The notes beneath the pieces were generated by a model. The model made no database searches and had not been told where the DNA came from. It saw nothing but the letters and a program-made list of their open reading frames with translations. 64,000 nt of DNA from contig CM074765.1 of NCBI GenBank assembly GCA_037355855.1, positions 2,170,001-2,234,000 of the forward strand, written 5' to 3'. Position 1 is the first letter of the stretch, and each line of letters opens with the position of its first letter. The position numbers were made by a program, and so were the translations under genes. Shown one piece after another: positions 11,130-22,600 of the stretch. The DNA comes from Pseudo-nitzschia pungens (taxonomy: Eukaryota; Bacillariophyta; Bacillariophyceae; Bacillariales; Bacillariaceae).

Positions 11130-11428
11130 TACCCGGCAAAAAATAATGGATCACATTTACCAAAATGGATCACTTTGAGTGACAGCATCTTTGCGTTTTG
11201 CGATATCTCCACACATACACCACCTCTGTTCATAGTAAAGATATGGTCCGTTAGCTAACACTCTACTCTACAATGCTCTATATTCCCTTTAAAACAAATT
11301 TGTTTATTCTTCCCTTAGTAAGCTCCCAAATAGAGAAAAAGGGCCAAAAATGGGGTGTTTTTCAAGTGACAGCTTTGAGCCAGCATGGCCTGTAGATGTA
11401 ACTGCAAATTAGTATGGCCCGCTTCACG
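11130..11428. repeat. Partial second copy of the MITE-like element
   Basis: Matches 7292-7560 along most of its length: a GTACCC-start, ATGGATCA repeated blocks, TTAGCTAACACTCTACTCTACA, and CTTATTCTTCCCTTAGTAAGCTC. The right half of the element is not found after the match ends. Gypsy copy 2 is inserted a few tens of bases to the right, and the sequence beyond its far end does not obviously continue the element. Confidence 0.7.
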
Positions 11429-11433
11429 CAAAA

Positions 11434-11628
11434 TGCCGTGCACCAGAATACAGTCACGAGTACACATGGGACTGGATTAAGGATAAGGATAAAAGAGAAC
11501 AATCGGCGAGCCGATGGAATCGCTGATTGCCAGAGAGCTCTTAGAACTGTAGCATATAGACTAACTGATAGAGCCCACAATTTGCATATCACTACTATTC
11601 TAATCACTAGTAGACCCGGGGTATGGCA
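11434..11628 (+). repeat. 5' LTR of gypsy copy 2
   Basis: TGCCGTGCACC...GGGGTATGGCA, 195 bp, matching 30867-31061 and 58705-58899. Directly after it is the palindrome TGATTTTAAAATCA. I cannot assign a tRNA primer site with confidence. Confidence 0.93.
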
Positions 11629-12376
11629 TGATTTTAAAATCAAGCTGAGTGCTGATGACCATGAGCAGAAAGAGACCGATCGGCCAAGGCGCCGACGAGA
11701 TCGAAATACTGCCAGAAAATGGAGGCACAAAGAAGCAAAACAGGGAGAAGGATATCCAGTGTCTGCAGCACAAGGAAAATCGACCCCAGCGACTGTCGAC
11801 TCCAGTATAAGGGAGCAACAGTAGCAACAGAGACACCTAAGTACCTAAACAGGACCATGGTCGACAACAGAAAAGAATCGAAAAATTCGAAAATACATAC
11901 TGAAAAAGTGACACATAAATCAGCGAGTGGACTAATTGGACCAACGCTGAGTGGATGGACAGACCGAAAAGAGTACGCCAACCAGAACCGAAATATATAA
12001 AATATCCGCAAAGGTATACACCAAATACCCAAACACCACTAATCCCACGGGATAACAAGAAGTGGGACCGGTCCGGTGACAGCTTAAGAAAGAAGCAACG
12101 CCGGAGAACCACAGGAAACGACTCCCACGAAATAAAAACAGAAACAACTCCGGGGAACCACAGGATTCCCGGGAGCCAAAGAGAGAAACAACTCCCACCA
12201 ATGGGCAAACCAGGGGGAAAAATCAGTTATAACACGAGTTATCACGAGAACAGTGCCAAAATCCAGCAATAGGAACTGGAGGAACTGAGCAATCATTCTT
12301 GCTCAATTTCGACATAAGCAACAAAGATAACAGAAATAGTGTAACTAAATTAAATAGAATAACTGATTAACCCACC
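11629..12376 (+). other. Gypsy copy 2 leader
   Basis: About 750 bases between LTR and gag. The same leader occurs in copy 3 (58900-59643). Open frames on both strands exist but differ between copies, so it is treated as untranslated. It should contain the primer and packaging signals. Confidence 0.7.
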
Positions 12377-13448
12377 ATGGCGTCTAAAGGAACCAAACAG
12401 AAACCCTTTACCTTTGCACGAGAGGACTGGCCGGAGGATGCCACTGCTGTAAAGATGAGCATAGACTCAGAGAAAGGGGGAGTGGCCTTCAGTGACTATC
12501 TGAAGGTACTCACCGGCACTGAAAGACCGGAACTCTTCATCATCTGGAAGAGAGACTTTGACCAGAAAATTGACCAGAAAATTGCTGGCAATGAAAAACT
12601 CCAAGGAGACCAGAAACTGGATGTCCTCCAGAGAATCCTCTCTCTTGAGGCGCTCGCCATTGTCCATACTACGCCGAACCCGGACACAAGGTCCACAGCA
12701 ACCAGCTGATCCAACAGAAACTCCAAAGGATTGCACTGAGGGAACCCATCGAACCCCCCTCGGACAAACCAAAGGAACCGGTGGCGGCCACCGCCCCAAC
12801 CGAGAACAACGACACAACTGCTACGGCAGCGTCCGAACAAGAACCGGAAACCGCCGTACTCGACGGTCCGGTCCCAAAGAAAAGGGTCTCAAGCACCCTC
12901 ATCCAGTACTACCAAACCCAGGAGTACAGAAAGGATGTCATTGAGGAGTGTATGCATGCCCTCAAACTCAAAATCTTTGGCAATGACATGAATGGCAAAC
13001 GGTCCTACATTCTGCTCCGGAGATTCATCCGGAACACGAAAATCGACATGAAACACGGTATCCGCTCTTGGGCAAACCGCATGGCCAAACTCCAGAGCTA
13101 TCTACCAGACTGCCTCTGGGAGAGTGGCGCCGCAAACGGCACTGCTCCATCCAGTTACTCGGAAGAGGACATGAAGGAAATCCTAGATTCCAACATGACC
13201 CACTCCCAACGAGAGAAACTCGACCATATCGGATGGGACGTTTATTCCCACTCCTTTAACACCACCATCGACAAGCTCGAAAATTTGGAAATCACCATCC
13301 GGAGCGAGGATTAACTCCGCAAACGAATCTCTGACCTCGAAAAACAAAACGGTGGTCCCAAGAAGAATCCCAAGGCCGCATCTGGGGGAGGAACCCACCA
13401 CGGGAAATCCCCTGGCAAAAAGAAGCGCCCTGTGGACAACAGCAACAA
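12377..13448 (+). pseudogene. Gypsy copy 2 gag, 5' part, frameshifted and interrupted
   Basis: The start (MASKGTKQKPFTFAREDWPED) matches copy 3 gag (MATKGTKLKPFNITREDWPED). The frame is lost after about residue 95, near 12660-12700, through a deletion relative to copy 3. It resumes in another frame at about 12781-13314 (TQEYRKDVIEECMHALKLKIFGNDMNGKRS). A TAA at 13312-13314 then interrupts it where copy 3 reads through. The non-LTR element is inserted in the following Lys- and Gly-rich stretch. The capsid-like core (residues about 200-340 in copy 3) is recognisable by comparison only; no catalytic domain is expected in gag. Confidence 0.85.
13430..13448. repeat. Target site duplication, left copy (19 bp)
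   Basis: CTGTGGACAACAGCAACAA, identical to 27225-27243. In intact gypsy copy 3 the same sequence occurs once (at about 60740-60758) and runs straight into ACAGCTATGCAAG. This proves the 13449-27224 segment is an insertion. Confidence 0.95.
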
Positions 13449-13752
13449 TAATAATAATAATATACGTATTTAAATAACTTTAATCACCAAAGGTGAAACT
13501 AAATTACTCAGTCTGTAACCAGACTTTAACGTCGCCTCCATCAAAGAGTCAGGACCCCAAGTGGTAGAACGACAAATTTTTTCAAACAAACCTTGAAGAT
13601 CAAGCAGGGAAAAGGACAAACAAGTCCCACAAAATAGGGACTTGAGAGAAAGTGAGATGGGAATGGAGATATTGGAATAAGATCCAGTATCAAAAGGTAA
13701 ATGACAAGATAAGAAGCAAGAACAGAAGACAAGACCAAGGTACAAAGTGTAA
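13449..13752 (-). other. Non-LTR element 3' UTR and ATT-repeat tail
   Basis: On the minus strand the 3' UTR ends with GGCGACGTTAAAGTCTGG, TTACAGACTGAGTA, a small hairpin (CACC, TTTGGTG-type stem), TTAAATACGTATA and then about five ATT units. The same order of blocks occurs at the 3' ends of the short elements at 51480-51590 and 57330-57439. It is the likely recognition site for the element's reverse transcriptase. Confidence 0.8.
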
Positions 13753-16700
13753 TCAACCCTGAGGTCCAGTGAGCCAGGCTCTGAGGAGAGCAGCCTCTCG
13801 TTGGTATGGCTGCACAGGTTGGACAGGTGCTGCATACTGCTTCCTGGCAAGGTGGATGGTTGCAAGCCACTGCCTCTTGGCAGTCAGGGTGTAACCTTGT
13901 AGGACTTGGAAAGGGGTTTGCAAAAGGGAGTGTGACTGGGGGAGTGCACCAGCTGCACCAATGGCCAATTCAGAGGTGATGGAAGCATCAAGAGATTGGT
14001 GTTGTTCAGCATCAAGGGTACCCCCAGGACCATGGAGTCGTTCATTCCTATAGGTCCAAAGATCCCAGGAGGTAAGAAAGAACTGATGGATGATAGCTGT
14101 AGCCCAACGTTTGGGAGAGCGCTTGCTTCCAATGTGGGAGTAGTAGTCAGCCTGGATTTGATACCAGCGAGGAGACCACCTACCCAGAATCCAGTTGTGC
14201 CAGCCAATAGTCCTCTGTGCCCTGACAGCAGACGCAATTGCAAGTGAGTAGGATGATGGATAAATTCTCTGTCCCTTCCGAACTCTGGTGAGAAGATCCA
14301 CAATGGCAGCAACCAATGATGGATCAGTTTGTTCAACTTCAAGCCTCTTCTGCAGTGGTCCCGTGAAGGCAGTCACACTGTGCCTGACAGCCCCAGGATC
14401 CTTGCAGGAGAGCACATGAGAAACCTTCTCGTTGTCTGCATCACACAATGGGCACCTGGAGTGATCCTGATACTGGTAGTGAAGTAGTTGGTTGCCAACA
14501 CCAATGCATCCAGAAGCAAATTTAACAAACCACCTTTGCATGCCAGGAGGTAGACGCTTGAAGGCAGACAGATGGGCACACCAATGGATGGAACTCAAAA
14601 CAGGTTGTGGAATGGGGATATCATGGTGGGTCTGCCAATATTGAAGAAGAGGAGGACCAGAAATGGCAACATGCAAAGCATTTTGATCAAACCTTGAACA
14701 CTTGCGTCCATTGAGAGAAAATGCCCAAGGCTCAAACACAAGTCTGGGATAGTGATGGGCAGAAGCTCTATGGACAGAGAGAAATGCCTTTGCCATGCTG
14801 TCAACCTGATGATTGCGAAGGGCCCACCAATCAAGAAAGATTCCAGCTTGATGGCCCTGAACCCACTGAAAGTACACAGAGATTGGCAGGGCAGAAATCA
14901 TGTTTCTGATGACATAAACATAATCAAAAGACTTCTGGGAAATAACCAAAGGCCAAGATCCCTCAGCCTGTTTGAGAGCTGTGTCACCATCCAGAGCAAT
15001 GGTGATAGAGCCAGAAGCAATATCAAAAAGACTCACCAGAGCAGTGCAACAGGTGAGAACCCCAATGATGCCTGCCAGTTCACTCCTATAGGATGATTGA
15101 TCCTCTGGGGATCCACTGACAAAATTACAGCCAGTGAGGAACAATGAAGCAGTCTTGGTGGAGGTATTGGGTGACAAAATGAAAGCAGAAGTTCCTCTGA
15201 CAAGGTCCGGATCAAATGAACCATCACATACAGCACTGGCAGTACCACTCTCAATAGCATCAACAAGGTGCTGACAGCCAACCTGAGGCAGAGAATATTT
15301 GTGGAGAAGTACCCTTGGAGACTCAGAGAGTGCATCAAAGGTATCTACGGGGGAGTCTGGAAGAGAATCAAATGGATTGTACTCCAGAGGATCCATGTCA
15401 GGAGGTTCGGAAACAAAAGCAGAGGACCCAACAACGCGTACAACTTGTCCACAAATAACAGGGCAGACAAGCACATCAGCACAGGCTGGTTTGGCAGGAA
15501 TGAGTTCAGAAGTGACCCTGTATCTGCCCCTGCCTTGGGAGGTGCTCACAATCCAGCCAGTAGAAGTTTTGAAGAATATTCTGTTGGTGGATGGAGACAA
15601 AAACCAAGGCCAAAGAGAAGCTGTCTGGGGAGAGAGCCAATGCCCAAGGTGAAAAGAAGGAGCCAGTGCCCTGGCTGCAGGGGGTGGACAAGGGGGAAGA
15701 AAACAGGTCTGAAGAGCCTTAGTCCATAAGCGCTTTGCTGCTGGAGGCCAAGATGGAGGACATCTAGGCCAGTCAAGATGATCCCTCAAGTGATTGGAGG
15801 ATGTCAGCTGGAAGGCCATGGGTGAGAGTCTTTTCCCATCTGGAGTACAAGTGTCAGCAAGGGAAATAGCCTTGAGGGACATGCGCATGTGATTCAAGAG
15901 GGACAAGTCAGCACCTCTGAAGCCAGAGTTGACAAAGGCTTGCATGAGATAACAGTCATTGGAACGTAGCAGTGGAAGATCTGGGAAGTCTTCAAACAAG
16001 CTCACAGGGTGAACAGAGAAAAACTTCCACACATGTTTGTACCAGCAGGGAGTGACGTATGAAGCAAAAGGAGAATAGGGTGTGACACCAAGATGGAGAG
16101 GAAGTCCAAGTTCAAGCCGGAGAGACTCAGCAGTTAGCCTGAGAATCCTACCAGTTTGTGAGGACCTGACAGATTCCTGAAAGAGGGTGGCAATATGACT
16201 AAACTCTTGGAGGAGGTATGGATGGATGAAACCAAAGCCTTGATAGAGGGAAGGACCGTAGAACACATGTCTAGGGAATGTCCGTGACATCCCTGCTTTA
16301 TTCAGCACAGGAACAAGAGCTGGGTGAATTATCTTAGTCCAGGTGGCCTCATCAAGTTGCGTGACAGGCATGGGGTATTCAACAGACTTCGTGAAAGAAT
16401 ACTTGAAGGTGTAGAGGGATGCGCGCTTCTCACACTTGGAAGCCCTGAGTTGAGAGCCAAAAGACTGAGACTGGGACTGCATGTGAGCAATCTGTGCTTC
16501 CTCATTGCCATCCATGGAGATAAAAACCCCAAGGGTCTTGTCAGCATGGTCAACTTCAAACCGATCCAGGGTAGCTCGATTGCCATTCTTGTCAGCAACA
16601 GAGAAGTCACCGGGCATGTCAGCAATTGAGCGATAGTCCCAGCCGGATCCATTCCATTTGAAATCAATCAAATAACAGAAAGATTTGGCAGGTTCAATAG

Positions 16701-19665
16701 CACCACCAGTGGCAATAATCCCACCAGCCCACCGGTCAAGAGCTTCCTGAAAGTCAACAGCTAATTCCTCACCAGATGTTGAGGAATCAGAGCCAGCACA
16801 AAACAAATCTGTGTCATCCACAAAGGCAAAACCCACAAGAGAAACCAGTTGCAGCGACAAAGAAGTGATAAGATGGACACCATGCCCAGCCTGTTGCATC
16901 ATTCGGAAGACAATTGTTGACACCAAAGCCCAAAGAGTTGGACCAATACCATTGCCTTGGCCACAACCACTGAGAGGAACAGGTTCATCACCATACACAG
17001 GGCCTGACCGACCAAAACCAGTTTTGATGTGGTGCTTAGCATGTTGCAGAGTAGACAGAAGAACTTCACACACATGGGCAGGAACCCCAAAGCTCTGGAG
17101 AGTGAGACCTGCAATCGGATGAGAGATTCTATCATAACAGCCCTTGGCATCATTCATTGCAACAGCACCGGATCTGCGCTTCTGCCGCAACACATCACAT
17201 ATGAGCTTCTTGTTCAGGCAGGTGTTGATTGCCTTGTGGTGTTTCCTGCTTCCATGTTGATCAACAGCCACTGCATTAGCAAGTTCAGCGTAGGCAAGAA
17301 TGCGTCTGCCAATCATTTTGTTGTTGATTTGGAACTCAGGAGACATCAACTGGATGAGCCTCATCTTATCCACTCTATATTCACCAGGTTTCTTGAAGAT
17401 TTCAACATCAGTGATGACCTGCCAAGCAGAAGGAGAGAAGCCAACAATCAATGGGACGGATCTCAGGAGAGTGTCAAACTTGTTCAGCTGGGGATCCAGG
17501 GCAAAAGCCTTGTGGTGGGCAAAACTCAAACAAGAAGGTTCACTTGCTGTGCGTTCCCTCTGGCGTTTCCAGGCAGCAGCATTGTCAGCTGGACACACTG
17601 AATAGTCAAAGGGGGGCAAACTCAGAATAGAGTCAGGGACTTTGAGACAGGAAAGAAATTCAGAGAGGTATTTGTCAGTGGCAGGAGGAGGATTATATGT
17701 GCCATCAAGAACTTGAGCAGAAGCATGGGCTGTGCCTAGGTAGCCAAAATCTTCAATGAAGGAGGGAGTCATGGAAGGAGTGCCAATACACTGCTGTTGA
17801 CGCCGGACATTGGATTCAGCCATAGCTGGTACCATAGTAGACTGAGATTCCAAGACCTGTTCAACACCATCATGGCCAACTGCAATAGCTCGTAAGACTG
17901 CTGACTTGTTGACACGTCCCCGAATAGACCGAGCAGCGAGACCAAGCTCTCTTTGAAGACGTTCCCTGCGCATCCTGGCACGAATCTGGGAAGCATTCTG
18001 GTTGTGAGGCTTGCCTTCAGCAAGAAGTGCATCCACCAGGCCTTGATTGAAGGAGTCTCTCCATGAGGGGGCCAATTTCTTCACTGCCCGGTATTGCTTG
18101 TAAGCTTGTTTCAGATGGAGGAGAGCACTGGAAAGGTCACTGTGTTCTCCTTTGTAGAGAGAAAGCTTGCAGGCCAACCTTTTCAAAACAGTATGACTGG
18201 TGGACACACCCTGTCTCAACTTAACAACACGCCTCCAAAAGTCAATGGTATCACGATAGACTTGCAGCTTTGGTGACCATGGAACCAAACCAGCTCTAGT
18301 GTGGCAGAGGTTTTGTTCAACAGAGAGCCTGAGAGAGGTGGAGGTTTCATGGAGTACTTCATATGTGGTGATGAGATCAGCGCGCACAGAAATATCCCCA
18401 GACTGAAACTGAGCCAGTAGGTGCTCCAGCTTAGCTTGGAGAGAAAACACTCCAGCCTTGAGAAAGCTGTGCCTCACTCGCTTGAAATACCGTTGGCGCA
18501 GATGAGGGTGGGAGGACTGGAGTTTGGAAAGAGAGAATCTCACAGGAGGTGGCAAATGTTTGCCCATGAGGCTGCAATTACAGACTTCAATCCAAAGCAT
18601 TCTATGGTCAGATTCCATACCCTGGGCACCACCAAAGGGACAATACCCAGCCCTGAGAACATCAACATTCTCAGAGACCCAAATGGCATCAATTGGTGTT
18701 CTGGTAGTGTTGCGGTTGTGAGTGGCAGGAGGAGAAGACGTACTATGAAGTGTAAGAATGGCCTCTCTGAAACCAAGAGCCTTGAGCTCAAAAGACAAGC
18801 CATCAGTTCGAACATCAGCATTTTGATCAATCCCAACAATGACTTGATCACCTGCACCCAGGCAGACCTGAAGGGCAGCAGTCAAATCCCTGTGAAAGAG
18901 AATACATGGATTGGGACTGAAAAGATTTTCAGCTGCTTGAAAGTATCGGTACTGTTGATTCCAGACTGAGCCAAGATCCCTATCATTTTCAACTGGGCAG
19001 TAGGCAGAAAACATGGTGACATTGTAGCCATCCCTGCCCTGAAACTTGACAAAGGACCATCTGCCAAGACCAGATGGATCAGCTCCATGTGCAACCTTGT
19101 GGGAGCTGAACAGCTGGTCAATGGAAAAACCTGTGCCGCCAGGCTGAAGCCATGAGCAGTCAGAAGCTTCATGCTTGTTGTTGGCAAGATAGGAAAAACT
19201 TGAGGGACTGGCATTCTTCATGCGCCGATTGAAAAGATCACAGGGCAGGAGTTTGGATTCATTCAAACAATGTTCAGCAAAAAGAGCCACACTGGCATTG
19301 CTCTTGACAAATTGACGGGAGTTGTGCTTGGACATGGACATAAAGGCAGCTCTGCGCTGTGGTCCAATGTTTTGGAAAGTGATGATGGTGGAGTTAGAGG
19401 ATGGAGCTTGAGGAAAGGAATGACCAAAACTGTCAGAATCCTTAGCAGCAAGAGAGTCTCCATGAAGAGTTAATTGGACAAAATGAGAGACAGGGGAAGA
19501 GGCGGAGGGGGAAAAGGGAGAAACAGGAGAAGCATTGATGGGATTTGGATTGGAAGGCATCCCATCACACCTCATACCAGAAGAGCTAACCATGATCAGA
19601 AGGAAACCGAGTCTGTCGCACGGAAGGAAGAGTTGCCGGAGCTGATTTGGTGGAGACATTGGCAT
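13753..19665 (-). CDS. Non-LTR ORF2: AP endonuclease, reverse transcriptase, RNase H, zinc-finger-like motif
   Basis: 1970 residues, no stops. Endonuclease spans about residues 90-370: TFQNIG, AEHCLNES (catalytic Glu), VIVGIDQNAD, TPIDAIWVS and SDHRMLW. Reverse transcriptase spans about 690-1030: MNDAKGCYDRIS at about 838, GCGQGNGIGP, and FAFVDDTDLF (catalytic VDD) at about 945. RNase H is at about 1475-1620: CDGSFDP, SSYRSELAGI, LDGDTAL and WVQGHQ. A Cys-rich motif CPLCDADNEKVSHVLSC lies near 1737. The protein would nick the target and copy the element RNA at the nick. It starts at the ATG at 19665 and overlaps the end of ORF1 in another frame, so translation probably relies on reinitiation or frameshifting. 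All expected catalytic residues that I can see are present. Confidence 0.93.
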   Translation of the reverse strand: MPMSPPNQLRQLFLPCDRLGFLLIMVSSSGMRCDGMPSNPNPINASPVSPFSPSASSPVSHFVQLTLHGDSLAAKDSDSFGHSFPQAPSSNSTIITFQNIGPQRRAAFMSMSKHNSRQFVKSNASVALFAEHCLNESKLLPCDLFNRRMKNASPSSFSYLANNKHEASDCSWLQPGGTGFSIDQLFSSHKVAHGADPSGLGRWSFVKFQGRDGYNVTMFSAYCPVENDRDLGSVWNQQYRYFQAAENLFSPNPCILFHRDLTAALQVCLGAGDQVIVGIDQNADVRTDGLSFELKALGFREAILTLHSTSSPPATHNRNTTRTPIDAIWVSENVDVLRAGYCPFGGAQGMESDHRMLWIEVCNCSLMGKHLPPPVRFSLSKLQSSHPHLRQRYFKRVRHSFLKAGVFSLQAKLEHLLAQFQSGDISVRADLITTYEVLHETSTSLRLSVEQNLCHTRAGLVPWSPKLQVYRDTIDFWRRVVKLRQGVSTSHTVLKRLACKLSLYKGEHSDLSSALLHLKQAYKQYRAVKKLAPSWRDSFNQGLVDALLAEGKPHNQNASQIRARMRRERLQRELGLAARSIRGRVNKSAVLRAIAVGHDGVEQVLESQSTMVPAMAESNVRRQQQCIGTPSMTPSFIEDFGYLGTAHASAQVLDGTYNPPPATDKYLSEFLSCLKVPDSILSLPPFDYSVCPADNAAAWKRQRERTASEPSCLSFAHHKAFALDPQLNKFDTLLRSVPLIVGFSPSAWQVITDVEIFKKPGEYRVDKMRLIQLMSPEFQINNKMIGRRILAYAELANAVAVDQHGSRKHHKAINTCLNKKLICDVLRQKRRSGAVAMNDAKGCYDRISHPIAGLTLQSFGVPAHVCEVLLSTLQHAKHHIKTGFGRSGPVYGDEPVPLSGCGQGNGIGPTLWALVSTIVFRMMQQAGHGVHLITSLSLQLVSLVGFAFVDDTDLFCAGSDSSTSGEELAVDFQEALDRWAGGIIATGGAIEPAKSFCYLIDFKWNGSGWDYRSIADMPGDFSVADKNGNRATLDRFEVDHADKTLGVFISMDGNEEAQIAHMQSQSQSFGSQLRASKCEKRASLYTFKYSFTKSVEYPMPVTQLDEATWTKIIHPALVPVLNKAGMSRTFPRHVFYGPSLYQGFGFIHPYLLQEFSHIATLFQESVRSSQTGRILRLTAESLRLELGLPLHLGVTPYSPFASYVTPCWYKHVWKFFSVHPVSLFEDFPDLPLLRSNDCYLMQAFVNSGFRGADLSLLNHMRMSLKAISLADTCTPDGKRLSPMAFQLTSSNHLRDHLDWPRCPPSWPPAAKRLWTKALQTCFLPPCPPPAARALAPSFHLGHWLSPQTASLWPWFLSPSTNRIFFKTSTGWIVSTSQGRGRYRVTSELIPAKPACADVLVCPVICGQVVRVVGSSAFVSEPPDMDPLEYNPFDSLPDSPVDTFDALSESPRVLLHKYSLPQVGCQHLVDAIESGTASAVCDGSFDPDLVRGTSAFILSPNTSTKTASLFLTGCNFVSGSPEDQSSYRSELAGIIGVLTCCTALVSLFDIASGSITIALDGDTALKQAEGSWPLVISQKSFDYVYVIRNMISALPISVYFQWVQGHQAGIFLDWWALRNHQVDSMAKAFLSVHRASAHHYPRLVFEPWAFSLNGRKCSRFDQNALHVAISGPPLLQYWQTHHDIPIPQPVLSSIHWCAHLSAFKRLPPGMQRWFVKFASGCIGVGNQLLHYQYQDHSRCPLCDADNEKVSHVLSCKDPGAVRHSVTAFTGPLQKRLEVEQTDPSLVAAIVDLLTRVRKGQRIYPSSYSLAIASAVRAQRTIGWHNWILGRWSPRWYQIQADYYSHIGSKRSPKRWATAIIHQFFLTSWDLWTYRNERLHGPGGTLDAEQHQSLDASITSELAIGAAGALPQSHSLLQTPFQVLQGYTLTAKRQWLATIHLARKQYAAPVQPVQPYQREAALLRAWLTGPQG

Positions 19666-22600
19666 GGCTCAAATCACTGACACTAGCATCATGGCTGGAA
19701 GAGAATGCAATTGCAGCAACTCCAAGCCTCAATGCAGAGGCTGCGTCTTCCCCACCACCGGCAGCAGGAACTGCAGTTGAGGAATCAGGAGAGGCCACAG
19801 GGAGGTCACCAGCCATGGCATTATGGGGAGGGTCAGGAACTTCAGGGGGAACTTCAGGAGGGATACCAGGGGAGGCATCAGCCTTGGCAACATGGGGAGG
19901 GTCACCGCCAGGAGGAACAGCACCTGCAGGCGCTGATGCCTGGACAGCAGTAAGATTGGAAGTGCCAGTCGCTAAAGTATCCATGGATTGAGAGTCATCA
20001 AAGCCTCCACCACCACTGTCAGCACGGGCTTGGAGGTTAAAGTGCAAATCCAGATCAAAAGTGAGATCGGGAGCAAGGTCAACTGACAAGTCATCATCAA
20101 CAAGTTCCCAATCTCTTGCATCCCCATCACCAAAAAAGGGAAGAGAGTCATCCTGCATTGGATCTGCAGCAGGTGCAGTTTCCACAACACAATTGACAGC
20201 AGCATCCCAATGGTAAGCTTCCATTTCAGTCAAGCACTCAGAAGAGAACCATTGTCTAACACAAGAACCATACTGAGCTTCCAGAAAAATAGGCAGGAAA
20301 GACAACATGGCCATTGCTTCAGCCTTGGTAGTGATGTTGTACAAAGCAAGGATCTCGCCTCGGTATGAACTGGTATCAACAGAAAGAAAAAGAGGCCATG
20401 ACCAATTGTCACGGGTTCTGATACCCAGAAGCACACTGCGCAGTGTCTTCAAACCCAGCCCTTGGCCCAAGTCAACTGGAAGATCAAGATCAACTACCCC
20501 CAGAACAGGAGCAGTTTCATGGCTCTCAATAAATTTGGCTTGGCGGTGCTTAGCTTGGCGAACAGTCTTGAGCTTGGAGGGGGGAAGAGGTCTGTCAGAA
20601 GGATTGGTAGCTGTCTCAATAAACTTGTAGAATTTACCATCAGGTAAAGAGGCAATGTCTGAAGGGTTGCACCGATTGAACTGAGCTTTGAGGAGCTTAA
20701 CAGTTTGAGTGCGCTTTGTAGCATCACATAAAACATGAGCAGCCAGAACCGGATTGGGATCAGGAGTTCTGGAGTTGTCCAGGCTGATATTCTTCCTGAT
20801 AACAGCAATAGGACATGCCTGAAACCTGGGATGAGTCTGAAGCAATTCGTTGTAGTGGTCAAGATCAAAACTCTGCATGTAAGATCCAAGGAGAAAGCCA
20901 CAGGTGACAATAACTGGGGCCTGTATGTGGTCATATTTCAGGTCCATGTCACGGTCTCTGAGCCTCTGGAGCAATTGTGCTGAAAAGAGTTTCTCCAGGG
21001 AAGCACTGTGTCCCACAAAGAATCGTAGATGAGGAGCAGTTCGACTGCGAAGCCAGAGCTGAGCAACATACAATTCCAAGGTCTTCCTGTCAGGAAGTGT
21101 CGTCCAAAACTTGGTAACAGTCTTGGCCTTGGGGTTGAGCCTGGCTCTTGAGGGAAAAACATACAACACCAGGCGCTTGTCAACAGTCCATAGAAGATCC
21201 AAAGCTTCCTTGAGAGACTTGAGCAGCTCATCATAAAGTTCCCCAGGGCGTTGTGACATCAACCTTGGAAGGGACAGAGTGACATAAGAACTATGAGAAC
21301 ACTTGGTGCCAGCAGTGACATCCACTGGAGCTCTAGAATCACTGGAGCAAACCCCTCGGCGTTGGAGGAAATGCCCAGCAGAGGAGGACAAGACAGTAGC
21401 ATCACCACCACCAGGAAGAAAGGACACTGATTTGGAAGTGGAAGATTTGGAAGTGGAAGCGTCATCAGCCACTGGTGGCGCAGGTGTAGGAGGGCGCTTC
21501 TTGAAATGCCAATGAGAACCAAGCACCTGATTGGCTGCCCACCATACTTTGCCTTCAGTACTAGGCAAAAGGTTGCCCTCACAATACAGGTCATCAAAAC
21601 ACTCAGGAGACATCTTGACCAAACCAATAAGACATTTCTTCAGAGCCTGGCCTGGTGGTTGCTTGGTCCAGGCTGGGGCAGAGCCTTGAAAGCAAGCAGA
21701 GGCAATAGAAGCCAAGGAAGCTACAGTGGCATCGCGCCAGTCTGGAGTGTCCGGAAAAACCTGAGAATAAACAGGAGGGATGGCAGTCTGGCAAATATCA
21801 TGGATGGATTTTTTGTCTTTACCCTCCTTCTTGCTGAAAAAGTGTGTAGGGCTTGGACACCCAGCCCATAACCGGTTACCAGTTGGAGATTTTCGAAAGG
21901 CATGAATTGCAGATGGTATAGGAGATTTGCCAGAACAGGGACCCTTACCATAAAAACACCAGAAGAAGGAAGCGGAATGAGCCCTGTTGGCAGCAGCCAG
22001 AGCCTCCTGGCGTTGGGAGTGGCGTGCTTGCTGCTGAGAGTGGGCAGAGGAAAAGGCAAGAGTAGATTGCTTGAGAATAGAGAAAGCAGGGACCTTGCCT
22101 GAGGTCCCAGAACCCTTTGGTGTGTGTCTGGGCGTCTGTTGGCCTGGCAGCTGGGAGCCTGCCTGGTTGGATCCTGGCTGCTGGGAGGCTGGGGGCCGGG
22201 GTCCTGACTGCTGGGAGCCCTGCTGCTGGGAGCCCTGCTGCTGGGAGCCTGAGGACTGGGAGCTTATCAGCTTGGGGTCTGACCGCAAAGTACCTGACGA
22301 CTGAGAGCCTGACAGAGTACCTGACGGCGGAGGACCTGACTCCTGGGAGCCTAGCTGAGAAGCTGTTGACAGAGAAGAAGGTTGCAAGGAATCCCCTGGT
22401 GCAGAGTCCCCTGGTGCAGATTCCCCTGGCGCAGAGTCAGTGCCAAGCATCTCAACATCAGAGAGCACACCTGCAGAAGAAGAAGGCTTCAAGGAATCCC
22501 CTGGAGCAGGTTCAGTGCCAAGCATATCAACATCAGAAAGCACACCTGCAGATGAGGACACAGAAGAGGATGAAGACATATCATCAACAGAGGACCCATG

